64,000 nucleotides of DNA from Marinobacter salsuginis (GTDB taxonomy: Bacteria > Pseudomonadota > Gammaproteobacteria > Pseudomonadales > Oleiphilaceae), in the NCBI RefSeq assembly GCF_009617755.1, contig NZ_BGZH01000001.1, positions 372,001-436,000 of the forward strand, written 5' to 3'. Below are positions 1-8,124 of the stretch, piece after piece. Made by a program: the position numbers and the translations under genes. The notes beneath the pieces were generated by a model. That model saw only the letters and a list, made by a program, of their open reading frames with translations, did not search any database and was not told the DNA's origin. The number at the start of each line of letters is the position of its first letter. The first letter of the stretch is position 1.

Positions 1-480
1 GCACCAATGTTCGCTTACCCGTACGGAGAGTTTGACCAGGCACTGGAACGCAAAATTGCCGAGCGAGGCTGGTATGGTTTTGGCCAGCAATCCGGAGCCA
101 TCGGACAACAAACAGAGAAAACCCGGCTGCCTCGCTTTCCGATGGCGAACGCCTATGGTCAGTTAGGGAACCTTGAGAACAAGCTACGCAGTAAAGCCTT
201 CCCTGTTAATACCGGAGAGCTGCCAGATGGCGTGATCTCCGAGAATCCGCCCACACTGGTTTTCCCGCTCGTCGACCCCATTGATGCCAACCGACTGACA
301 TGCTTTGCGTCCGGTCAGGGACGAATCGACTTTGATGTCATCGACGGCAATGTGGAAGTGAAAGCCCCTGAGGCCTTTAACAGCCGGCGGTTCCGCTATA
401 ACTGCACGCACCCTGTCGGTGATGGCAGCTACTACTGGCTGTCCCAGCAGTGGCTGGATCTGAGTAAGCCGGAGGACTGA
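1..480 (+). CDS. Polysaccharide deacetylase family protein, C-terminal part
   Basis: The reading frame is open from base 1, so this is the C-terminal 159 residues of a longer protein whose start lies outside the window. The block FAYPYGEF near the start, followed by a glycine-rich GFGQQSGAIG segment and LPRFPM, is typical of the C-terminal half of NodB-fold polysaccharide deacetylases, enzymes that remove acetyl (or formyl) groups from cell-wall or exopolysaccharide sugars. The catalytic Asp/His motifs lie upstream and are not visible, so activity and substrate cannot be judged. The tail (RRFRYNCTHP) is rich in aromatic residues, as in this subfamily. It converges with the minus-strand lipoprotein gene that ends five bases later. 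Confidence 0.8.
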   Translation, partial: APMFAYPYGEFDQALERKIAERGWYGFGQQSGAIGQQTEKTRLPRFPMANAYGQLGNLENKLRSKAFPVNTGELPDGVISENPPTLVFPLVDPIDANRLTCFASGQGRIDFDVIDGNVEVKAPEAFNSRRFRYNCTHPVGDGSYYWLSQQWLDLSKPED

Positions 481-484
481 CGCC

Positions 485-1543
485 TCACTCCTCCAACTGC
501 ATCAGGCCAATCTCACCATGACTGACATGGGGGATTTTCCGGGGGCCGGTACTGGTTTCGGTAACAGTCTGGCCCTTCAAATCTTCCTCCCTGGTAAAAA
601 CGACCAGCCAACGCTCTCCCTGGCGGGGGAATGCAGGTACCCAGGCCTCCAGGTAGCCGCGTCGGTGCCAGTTCTCCGGGGTAAAATCCATGACCAGGTC
701 TGTCACCAGCCTTAACGGCGCCATCGTCTCATCCAGAAATACCAGGGAGGGCACAAACACGCCGTCCCTGGCGTAGGAGCGCAGGCGGATGACCAGACTT
801 GCCTGCTCGTCGGGGTCGGGAAGTGCAATCAGTTGGTAGGGACTGGTTCCGGTGAGAAACGGATGGGTTGCTGAATCCTCACTAAGGGTAACGCCGAACT
901 CCCTTCCTGATTGCCACCCTTGCCGACTTTGAACATCCAGTGACTCGCAGCAGGTGGCTGAAAATCGGGCAAAGAAGTTATCGGTTGGAGCCTCAATGCC
1001 GAGTATGGCAAAGGCGTCGGGGTCATAACCCTCCACCGGCGTCTGGTCTGCCTGATCCGGCCCGGCATGGTACACGCTGGCTTCGGTAATCTGGACCGGC
1101 GGCTCAACCAGCCCTTTTTCAACGTCAGAACGGGTATCGGGCTGGTAATAGCTAACCCGGACATTGCCTTCAGCATCGCGCCAGGTGAAATAAGGCTGCC
1201 TCTCCCCGGGTCGAACGTAGCCGTCCTTCTCAAGCTCGGTAGCATCAGGGTAGTTTTCAAGGGTGTACTCGGTTTCCTCCTCCAGCCCTGACTCTGAGCT
1301 GGCCGGATTTCCGGACCGCTCTGGCTCTGCCTTTACCTCCGGATCGAGCTGCTCACTAGCGTCTGAATCAGAGTCCCTACTCCCTGCTCTGGCAATGGGG
1401 GAGTATCGCACCCTGCCCTGTTCGTCGACCCAGGTAAAATAGCCTTCCCGCTCTGAAACCGTGGAGCCACCTATCTGGCAGCCTCCGAGAAGCGCTGCCA
1501 GAAAGAGAAACAAGGCTGATTTACCTACAGAGCCGTTAATCAC
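485..1543 (-). CDS. Lipoprotein with two DUF4124-like repeats and MalM-like C-terminus
   Basis: The product is 352 residues from a GTG start, with a lipobox (LLGGC, Cys at about 22), so it is probably a lipidated envelope protein. Two similar blocks, YFTWVDEQGRVRYSPI and YFTWRDAEGNVRVSYYQP, resemble the short beta-hairpin DUF4124 domain and are joined by an acidic, low-complexity linker. The C-terminal 150 residues (FVPSLVFLDETMAPL, then GERWLVVFTREEDL) resemble the periplasmic MalM family of maltose operons. The role of MalM is itself poorly known, so no reaction can be given. It is the last gene of a four-gene minus-strand operon and starts 33 bases after the FadL-type gene. The MalM assignment is from memory of the family pattern and is moderate. 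Confidence 0.6.
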   Translation of the reverse strand: MINGSVGKSALFLFLAALLGGCQIGGSTVSEREGYFTWVDEQGRVRYSPIARAGSRDSDSDASEQLDPEVKAEPERSGNPASSESGLEEETEYTLENYPDATELEKDGYVRPGERQPYFTWRDAEGNVRVSYYQPDTRSDVEKGLVEPPVQITEASVYHAGPDQADQTPVEGYDPDAFAILGIEAPTDNFFARFSATCCESLDVQSRQGWQSGREFGVTLSEDSATHPFLTGTSPYQLIALPDPDEQASLVIRLRSYARDGVFVPSLVFLDETMAPLRLVTDLVMDFTPENWHRRGYLEAWVPAFPRQGERWLVVFTREEDLKGQTVTETSTGPRKIPHVSHGEIGLMQLEE

Positions 1544-1576
1544 TGCGAATGACTACCCTTCGGTTAGTGGCATCAC

Positions 1577-3202
1577 TCAGAACTTGGTCCGGAAACTGAG
1601 GCCTGCCATGACAACCCTGAGCGACGTCTTGATATCGAGACCCGCATACGGGTTGTAGATAATATTGGTGATGTTGTCGCAGTTTACGTTACAGCTGGTG
1701 TCGGCGGGAATCGACTCTACCGAGTGAAGGTAGCTGAGATTCATGTCAATTTCTGTGTCTTTGTCCCACTGGTAGCCCATACCGATGCTGTACAGGTTTG
1801 CCCCACCGAAGGGAGCCATTACCTGTCGCTGATCATCCGGGATAACGGAATCCCGTATCTCCACGCCGGCTCGCAGGTCCAGACGGGAAGACGCGTGAAA
1901 CTCCATGCCGAACGCCCAGTTCCACTGGCTCTTGAAACCGAGCGGCAACCTCAGGGTATTGGGCGTGGCATTGTCTGGGGACAGAATCCGGGCCGCATTG
2001 AGAAACTCCAGATTACGGTCAAACCGGAAAACGAAAGCATCCCACTGTTTGTAATCGGTCCAGCCAATGTCGGCATTGAGGGTCAGTTTCGGATGCACGT
2101 CAACACTGATGCCGGTCTGGAAATGCTGGGGATACACCAGATCCATACTGACGTTCCCGGATTCCTTGGGCGCGCCGGACGGCAGGCTCAGGATCGCCGA
2201 GGTGATGGCTCCGAGGACTGATCCGTTCACGCTTTGCCAGAAGCCGGACCAGTCGTCGGTGTACTGGATCTCGAAGGTGCCCTTCATATTCATTTCGGCT
2301 TCCGAGGTGTAGCTCGCACCCCAGCTGAACCAGTCCGTCGGCTCCCACATGACACCCAGAGCATAGGTCGGGGACAGGGTTTCCTGAACATTGATGTTCA
2401 GTGCGCCAATGTCGTCCCAGGGGCCAACATTACCACCACAAAGCGCCAGCCAGGGCTGGAGCGGCTCATCACCACTCTCACAGTTGAAGGCGTCCTGCAG
2501 GACTTCAGCCACCCCGAGCAACAGGTTCGGCGCGCGCATGTACTGATCCGCCGCGATCCCCATATGGGACAGGTGTATTCCGGCTCCCACCGACCAATCG
2601 TCATTGATCTCGTAACCCACCGTTGGTGACAGGTAGGTGGTGCGCTGCAGCGCCGTGGCCTGGGGCTGATAGCGACCGGGGTCGTCCTTGTCGCGGTAGA
2701 AACCGGCCGCCAGCGGCAGGTAGAAGGCATTAGCGAAGGTCAGCTTGGAGCCCGGCGGGTTGATGCTGATCCCCGCTGAGGGTGCCAGGGCCGGTCCCGG
2801 AGGCGCACGCAGAATTCCGTAGCCGGGCAAATACAGCGCCACGTTGTTGGTATGGCTGTGGGTATTGGCAACCGGATCCCGTTGCTTCCCCGTTTGCGGG
2901 TCAATCTCAAGCCCGTCGATGCCGAAAATCTCATAGCCCTCTGGCGCTGTGAAATCCGCGTCAATGTCCAGATAGACGCTCATCAGGTTCACTTCCAGCT
3001 GACGCCCGTCCAGTTTTGTCAGGCCCGCAGGATTGTAGTGAATCGCCATGATCCCCGGAGGATCGGCGGTCACGGCGTTGCCGAGCGCCAACGCCTTGGG
3101 ATGAATGGTCAGGTTCTGCGCCAGCTGGGCCTGCGCGCCACAGGAGATGGTCGTGGCGATCAGGGCCGCGAGAATCTGACGGTTGTGGCTTTTCTGTCCC
3201 AT
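1577..3202 (-). CDS. FadL/TodX-type outer membrane channel (OMPP1 family)
   Basis: The product is about 541 residues. I chose the ATG at 3202 because AAGGA lies just upstream and a signal peptide ending near GAQAQ follows; an in-frame ATG at 3244 lacks these. The mature N-terminus contains the FadL-family NPAGL block (IHYNPAGLTKLDGRQLEV), preceded by a stretch like the hatch domain. The rest alternates aromatic beta-strands and ends in Phe, as expected for insertion by the Bam machinery. FadL-type barrels let hydrophobic molecules such as fatty acids or hydrocarbons cross the outer membrane by lateral diffusion. An unusual Cys pair region (about 250-270) and a second (SCNVNC) suggest disulfides in external loops. 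The substrate is unknown. It sits 38 bases downstream of the barrel gene in the same operon. Confidence 0.85.
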   Translation of the reverse strand: MGQKSHNRQILAALIATTISCGAQAQLAQNLTIHPKALALGNAVTADPPGIMAIHYNPAGLTKLDGRQLEVNLMSVYLDIDADFTAPEGYEIFGIDGLEIDPQTGKQRDPVANTHSHTNNVALYLPGYGILRAPPGPALAPSAGISINPPGSKLTFANAFYLPLAAGFYRDKDDPGRYQPQATALQRTTYLSPTVGYEINDDWSVGAGIHLSHMGIAADQYMRAPNLLLGVAEVLQDAFNCESGDEPLQPWLALCGGNVGPWDDIGALNINVQETLSPTYALGVMWEPTDWFSWGASYTSEAEMNMKGTFEIQYTDDWSGFWQSVNGSVLGAITSAILSLPSGAPKESGNVSMDLVYPQHFQTGISVDVHPKLTLNADIGWTDYKQWDAFVFRFDRNLEFLNAARILSPDNATPNTLRLPLGFKSQWNWAFGMEFHASSRLDLRAGVEIRDSVIPDDQRQVMAPFGGANLYSIGMGYQWDKDTEIDMNLSYLHSVESIPADTSCNVNCDNITNIIYNPYAGLDIKTSLRVVMAGLSFRTKF

Positions 3203-3240
3203 GAAATCCTTCCCTTCCCGTAGATCGTCAACGACACCAA

Positions 3241-4251
3241 TCACTCTTTGAGTCCGGAGAAGTTAATGGGCAGGGAGACCCCCAGGGAGAAGTCCGGTGC
3301 GTCCTCGGTAAGGCCAATACCCAGGCTGGTATTCACAATCGTTGTATCGCTGACACGGGTACCCAGTGACATGCTCAGGAATCCGGTCATCTGGTCCTGT
3401 GCAACAGCCTGGTCGCCATTGGAGAAGGTGAGAATGGTTTCATCGCTGTAACTGAGCTGGGCCGAAATGCTCAATGAAATGTCGTAAGACAGGGAATAGG
3501 CGAAACCAGCCGAGCCGGACAGTCCGAAACCGGGATCTACTTCTTCCAGCAGGCGTGCGCCTCGCACCTGCTGCAGGTTTTCTGCCGGCAGGTTATAGGT
3601 GGCACTAACAGAACCGAAAACCACCACCGGATCGAGAACCTTCGAAAGACTGGCCCCTCCCCCGATGGAGTAGTATCCGCTGCCAGTAGACAGCTGCTCG
3701 TTGATATCGATCTCATAGGGGCTGACACCGGTCTTGGTGGACAGGGTTCCGAACAGGGTTGTCGACATCTTGCCCGGCACGTAGGCAAACGGTTGCCAGC
3801 GCCCGGTAAAGGAGATATCGCCAAAATCGTAAACGTTTAACTCGTCCTGGGTATCATATTTGACCACCAACGGAATCCGGGTACCCACCGTGAGGTTGTC
3901 CAACAGGCCGTAATCGTAGGAAAAGGAATTCGTGAAGCTGTGGGTTGCCGATGGCACCACGTCCAGATTTCTGACTGATCCATTGGTGATGGCCAGATCC
4001 AGCCGCTGGTCTGCGGTATAGGAATAGTCGAATGAATAGTTCAGGGAATGGGAGCCCTTCTTCTGCAACGAGTAGTTCTTCTCTGCAGCCTGGAACACCT
4101 CCTCAAGCTGTTGTGAAGCGTCCTCGTCTCCCTCCTGCTTGGCCAGCGCTTCCCGCGCCTGATCCACACTTCCTTCCTGCGCCAGGGCCATGCCCGGAAG
4201 CAGACCTGCCGTGGAAACAAGGATAAAACCTCGCACAAACCAACGATTCAT
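3241..4251 (-). CDS. Outer membrane beta-barrel protein, FapF-like
   Basis: The product is 336 residues with a signal peptide (cleavage near ALAQ), then a short charged helix (about 28-60) that could form a coiled coil, then a beta-barrel of roughly 12 amphipathic strands. Phrases such as SPYEIDINEQLSTGSGYYS and LSKVLDPVVVFGSVSATYN match the barrel family that includes FapF, the secretion channel of Pseudomonas functional amyloid. A GGGAG/AGG ribosome site precedes the ATG at 4251. The gene directly upstream encodes a C39 peptidase, the same partner type (FapD) as in Fap operons. No gene resembling the amyloid subunits FapB or FapC is present. It might instead be a general transporter of the phenol-degradation MetA-like group. 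Confidence 0.6.
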   Translation of the reverse strand: MNRWFVRGFILVSTAGLLPGMALAQEGSVDQAREALAKQEGDEDASQQLEEVFQAAEKNYSLQKKGSHSLNYSFDYSYTADQRLDLAITNGSVRNLDVVPSATHSFTNSFSYDYGLLDNLTVGTRIPLVVKYDTQDELNVYDFGDISFTGRWQPFAYVPGKMSTTLFGTLSTKTGVSPYEIDINEQLSTGSGYYSIGGGASLSKVLDPVVVFGSVSATYNLPAENLQQVRGARLLEEVDPGFGLSGSAGFAYSLSYDISLSISAQLSYSDETILTFSNGDQAVAQDQMTGFLSMSLGTRVSDTTIVNTSLGIGLTEDAPDFSLGVSLPINFSGLKE

Positions 4252-4305
4252 CCTGACTCCCTTATTTTATTTGTAGTGTTCCTGACCGGGGGATTGCCCG
4301 GTGAA

Positions 4306-5106
4306 TTAGTTTCGACGGTAGTGCAACTGCTTTCGGGTGTTCTCTACACTGCCGTCGGGATTGTTTTTCTGGCGTTCCAGCAGATTCTGGATCCGCCTCT
4401 GGGTGGACTCGTGAAACGCCGGTATCCGTTCCAGCGCCAGAAGTGTCATTGTCTGGTCATCCACAGAACGAAGGTCTTCCTCCTTCAGCTCGAGGTTGTC
4501 CAGCGGCTTGTCACTGCCCGGAAAGACAATGAAGAGCACGTTGTCATCCCACTTCTCCTCGAACTGGGCGAGGGTGAAAGAGATGTTGCCTACTGAAGGA
4601 TCGGCCAGGTAGGCGCGCCCGTCGCGGATCGTTCGTAACACAACGAAATGTTTGAAGCCCGCGTGATGGATAGGCACGATTGCCGGGTGATCAAGGTCCT
4701 TGAGGTCATCAATGGTGGCCCGGAAGCCACCTGATGGATAGCCGAGTGCGGTAACCAGTCGCTTCATGTCGAGCATGGAAAACGCGCGTCGCTCAACAAT
4801 GCGCTCGCTTTCGCCGTAATGCAGCAACCCCTCCATGACCTGTCGTTCTGACAAAGTCCGGCCGAGGTAGAAATTCAGTACGGTGGTCAGCGCGGCACTA
4901 CCGCAGCTGTAGTCATAGGCCTGACGCACGATGTTCCGGAATTTCTGCTCAACCAGCGGCTCGACCCTGACGTCGGACCTCAGCTCAACCGGACTGGAAT
5001 CCACATCCTGCTCGATAACGATCTGGCCCTTCTCGAAAGGCTCCACCACGGTGGCTTCCTGCACCATGGTGAATGTAAGAATGGATCCGGCGAGCACCAG
5101 CAGCAT
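4306..5106 (-). CDS. C39-family cysteine peptidase, FapD-like
   Basis: The product is 266 residues with one N-terminal hydrophobic segment (about 2-15), which suggests export or anchoring facing the periplasm. The peptidase C39 triad is visible: Cys68 in YDYSCGSAALTT, His153 in GFKHFVVL and Asp169 in YLADPSVG, with the oxyanion Gln at 62 (RQAYDYSC). Unlike bacteriocin exporters it has no ABC transporter attached, so it is a stand-alone protease as in Fap operons. The C-terminus is a charged helix. It heads the minus-strand operon (peptidase, barrel, FadL-type channel, lipoprotein) and is divergent from the MalT-family regulator. The natural substrate is not evident: I see no small gene with a double-glycine leader nearby. 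Confidence 0.75.
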   Translation of the reverse strand: MLLVLAGSILTFTMVQEATVVEPFEKGQIVIEQDVDSSPVELRSDVRVEPLVEQKFRNIVRQAYDYSCGSAALTTVLNFYLGRTLSERQVMEGLLHYGESERIVERRAFSMLDMKRLVTALGYPSGGFRATIDDLKDLDHPAIVPIHHAGFKHFVVLRTIRDGRAYLADPSVGNISFTLAQFEEKWDDNVLFIVFPGSDKPLDNLELKEEDLRSVDDQTMTLLALERIPAFHESTQRRIQNLLERQKNNPDGSVENTRKQLHYRRN

Positions 5107-5356
5107 GTCAGACGAAGTCCCTGTTTTTATTGGCCACGTTATAAATCGGGTTACATGTTGTTACGGTAAGATACCGAAAAGCCTGCGCCCTGAAAGATAA
5201 CTGTGCCTCAAATCTGTCGCTGCAGGAGGGGCCTTGCGAGGTGGATTTGAGAACTGGTTCAAGGCGCTGATCGAAGAAGCCTCGAGGGTTGACTCAACGG
5301 GCCAAAAGGGGGTATCAACACCAGTCCTGACACTCAAATTCCTGATGTAGATCCTG
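5107..5356. promoter_or_regulatory. Divergent intergenic region between peptidase operon and MalT-family regulator
   Basis: This 250-base gap separates two divergent units and must hold both promoters. It is richer in A+T near the peptidase start. I find no GGGGAKGAGG-type MalT box, no clear hairpin and no obvious small gene in it, although an open frame on the minus strand runs through part of it and into the regulator gene; that frame has no recognisable protein. Confidence 0.35.
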
Positions 5357-8113
5357 ATGACAACAACTCTGAACCCGGGACAGATCACCTTTATCACTGC
5401 CAAGAACCAGAGCCCGGTGTCCCCACCTGCACTGCTTCCAAGAGAGAAGTTCAACGATCTTCTGCATGGCCTTGAGCCGGTGAGTCTGCTCCTGGTTCAT
5501 GCGCCGGCCGGGTATGGCAAAACCACCACCATTGCCGAGCGACTGGCCAGCCTTGAGGCACGTTCAGCGTGGTTCCGCCTGGAAGCCAGTGACAACGCCC
5601 CGGGCCGTTTTGCAGGGTACCTGGCCAATGCCCTTGCCAGCGCCACCGAGGGGAGCTGCCAACCGGTTTTGGAAAGACTCCAGACCGAAGGCTATGACAG
5701 CCTCGAATCTTTCCTGACTGACCTACTCGCCGCCCTGCCCCAGGATGACGAGCCGCTCTACCTGGTGCTCGATGATTATCACCTGATCAGCAACGGCGAA
5801 ATCCATGAAGCGCTACGCTTTCTTCTGCGGCATCTGCCAGGGTATCTGACTCTGGTTCTCATCAGCCGAACGATGCCGCCGGTGGGAGTAGCCCAGCTCC
5901 GTATGCAGGGGCGTCTCACTGAAATAACCAGCCGGGCCCTCGGTTTTGAAGCGGACGAAGCCCAGCAGTATCTCCAGAGCCGGCTGCCTTTTGAGATTGC
6001 GCGTGAAGATATTGAGCGGGCGGTCCGCCGGGTTGAAGGCTGGATCTCCGCCCTGCAATTGCTCGCCGCTTCATCCGCCACCAGTGTCGAATTCAGCGAG
6101 TTTGTCGATCAGCTGGAACACGGTAACCAGAATATCTTCGATTACTTCGATGAGCTGGTGGGCAACGACCTGAGCGAAGAGCAAAGGCGGTTTCTCATGC
6201 GCACGAGCATCCTCGACCGGTTTAACGCGGGAATGGTAATGCGGGTCATGGACGACGCGGACGGACAGGCACTGCTCAGCAGCCTGCTGTCCATGGGGCT
6301 GTTCATAACCCCCGTGGATAACTCAGCACTCTGGTTCCGGTACCATCCGCTATTCTCGGTTTATCTGCGCCATCTGCTCACCTGCACCACTCGCGAGAAC
6401 CAGAGAGACCTCAATCAACGGGCCGCCGACGCCTGGCTTGAACTGGACCATGCGGAGGAGGCTGCCAAACACGCCATTGCTGCGGAAGATCCCGAGCGAA
6501 TTACCCGCGTGCTCTCCATCCACGGGCGCAAATTCTTTACCGAAGGTCAGTTTCACCTGCTTCAACGCTGCCTGGACACGCTGCCACAGGAAATCATCGC
6601 CGAGGATCCCACGCTGACTCTGCTTAGAGCGTGGGTTGCCCAGGGGCAGTACAAGTTTGATGAAGTCGAAAACTGGCTCTCAGCAGCGGAAGCCCGTCTG
6701 AGGGCATCACTGAACGAGGACACGCAGCGCGCCGTTCACGGCGAATTCAGTGCCATTCGCGCCCAGGTGGCGATGAATTATGGCGACGGCGAACGCGCCC
6801 TGACGCTTGCCCGCGAAGCCATCGAACAGGAAGCGCGCTTCCTGCCCACTTCCAGGGTTGCCGCCGCGTCGGTCATTGGTGAGGCGCTGTTTGTGCGCGG
6901 AGAACTTGAGGAAGCCCTGGCCCGAATGCAGGATACAGAGCATCTCGCCCGGGCCCATCAGGCCCACCAGAACGTGATCTGGGCGCTCTGCCAGCAAAGC
7001 GAAATCAGTGTCGCGATGGGTCTCCTGCAAAAGGCCTACAACATTCAGGAACGTGCTTTCCAATACGCGGAAGAAAACCAGCTGAACCACCTGCCGATCC
7101 TGGAATTCCTCTTCCGTATTCGCAGCCAGATCATGTGGGAGTGGCACCATCTGGAAAGCGCCGAGCGGTGCGCGCTTCAGGGCATTGAAATTCTTGAGGC
7201 CCAGGGAGAACGCTGGTATGTCCAGAGTTACACCTCCTTGGCCAAGGTTGCCCAGGCACGGGGCCGCCAGAGCCTGTGTGCGGATTACATCGCCAAGATC
7301 CAGAAAATGCTGGCGGCGGAAGACTACCACCTGGATTGGGTGGCCAATGCCCAGGCCACCATGCTGTCATACTGGGATGCCGTTCGGGATCACGACTCTA
7401 TACAGCGTTGGCTCACAGTTGCCCCACACTGCGATCCGGTGAAGGCCACTAACCATTTTTATCAGTGCAACGGCCGCAACCAGGCCCGGGCGTTAATCAG
7501 CCTCGGGCAATACGAACTGGCACAACCACTCCTCGAAGAGCTAACCACGGTAGCGCGGGAGTTTGGCCTTAAAACAGACCTGAATCGCAACCACATTGCC
7601 CTCGCCTACCTCTACTGGCAACTGGATGAACGCGAACAGGCCCTCGATCACATGAAAACAGCGCTGGAACTGGCAAGTACCACAGGTGCTGTCGGCAGCT
7701 TCCTGCGGTTGGGTAAAGAGCTAATTGTACTGCTTAAGGCGCTGATCAACGATGAAGCCATTGAAGGAATGGAACTCCAGCGGGCAGAGCGTCTGATTCA
7801 ACTGGCCCAGCAACAGCGGGACTTCAGCCGCGCCATCCGGATTTCGCTGGATGAAGCGATTATCCAGGACATCATCGACCGGCCGGATGTCCCGGAACTG
7901 ATCCGCACATCGCCGCTCACCCGCCGGGAGTGGCAGATCCTCAGCCTGATACATGCCGGACTGTCCAATGACCAGATTGCGGAGCACCTGAAAGTGGCCT
8001 CGACAACGGTGAAGACACACATCCGCAGCCTTTATCAGAAGCAGAACATCAGCCATCGTTCAGAGGCCATTGAACTGGCCAAAGACCTCCTGAGCAAGAT
8101 CCAGGGAGACTAG
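5357..8113 (+). CDS. MalT/AlkS-type STAND ATPase, LuxR-family transcriptional activator
   Basis: The product is 918 residues, close to MalT (about 900). A P-loop (HAPAGYGKTT, about 48-57) and Walker B-like LYLVLDDYH mark a STAND NTPase domain; the middle is a long superhelical TPR-like sensor region; the C-terminal 65 residues form a LuxR-type helix-turn-helix (LTRREWQILSLIHAGLSN, then TVKTHIRSLYQK). Proteins of this kind bind a small effector and ATP, oligomerise and activate transcription. The best known examples respond to maltotriose (MalT) or alkanes (AlkS). Neighbouring FadL-type and MalM-like genes fit either idea. The maltose genes lie 39 kb away and their upstream regions carry MalT-box-like sites. 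No strong ribosome site precedes the ATG. Confidence 0.85.
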   Translation: MTTTLNPGQITFITAKNQSPVSPPALLPREKFNDLLHGLEPVSLLLVHAPAGYGKTTTIAERLASLEARSAWFRLEASDNAPGRFAGYLANALASATEGSCQPVLERLQTEGYDSLESFLTDLLAALPQDDEPLYLVLDDYHLISNGEIHEALRFLLRHLPGYLTLVLISRTMPPVGVAQLRMQGRLTEITSRALGFEADEAQQYLQSRLPFEIAREDIERAVRRVEGWISALQLLAASSATSVEFSEFVDQLEHGNQNIFDYFDELVGNDLSEEQRRFLMRTSILDRFNAGMVMRVMDDADGQALLSSLLSMGLFITPVDNSALWFRYHPLFSVYLRHLLTCTTRENQRDLNQRAADAWLELDHAEEAAKHAIAAEDPERITRVLSIHGRKFFTEGQFHLLQRCLDTLPQEIIAEDPTLTLLRAWVAQGQYKFDEVENWLSAAEARLRASLNEDTQRAVHGEFSAIRAQVAMNYGDGERALTLAREAIEQEARFLPTSRVAAASVIGEALFVRGELEEALARMQDTEHLARAHQAHQNVIWALCQQSEISVAMGLLQKAYNIQERAFQYAEENQLNHLPILEFLFRIRSQIMWEWHHLESAERCALQGIEILEAQGERWYVQSYTSLAKVAQARGRQSLCADYIAKIQKMLAAEDYHLDWVANAQATMLSYWDAVRDHDSIQRWLTVAPHCDPVKATNHFYQCNGRNQARALISLGQYELAQPLLEELTTVAREFGLKTDLNRNHIALAYLYWQLDEREQALDHMKTALELASTTGAVGSFLRLGKELIVLLKALINDEAIEGMELQRAERLIQLAQQQRDFSRAIRISLDEAIIQDIIDRPDVPELIRTSPLTRREWQILSLIHAGLSNDQIAEHLKVASTTVKTHIRSLYQKQNISHRSEAIELAKDLLSKIQGD

Positions 8114-8124
8114 GCTCGGCTGGC

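Noticed and set aside
1370..1420. CTACTCCC and GGGGGAGTAT, partly like the MalT-box motif
   Set aside because: They lie inside a coding region, lack the GGCGTAGW part and are not near a start codon.
5161..5454. Minus-strand open frame in the divergent region and regulator start
   Set aside because: It overlaps the start of the MalT-family gene, has no family similarity and no good ribosome site.
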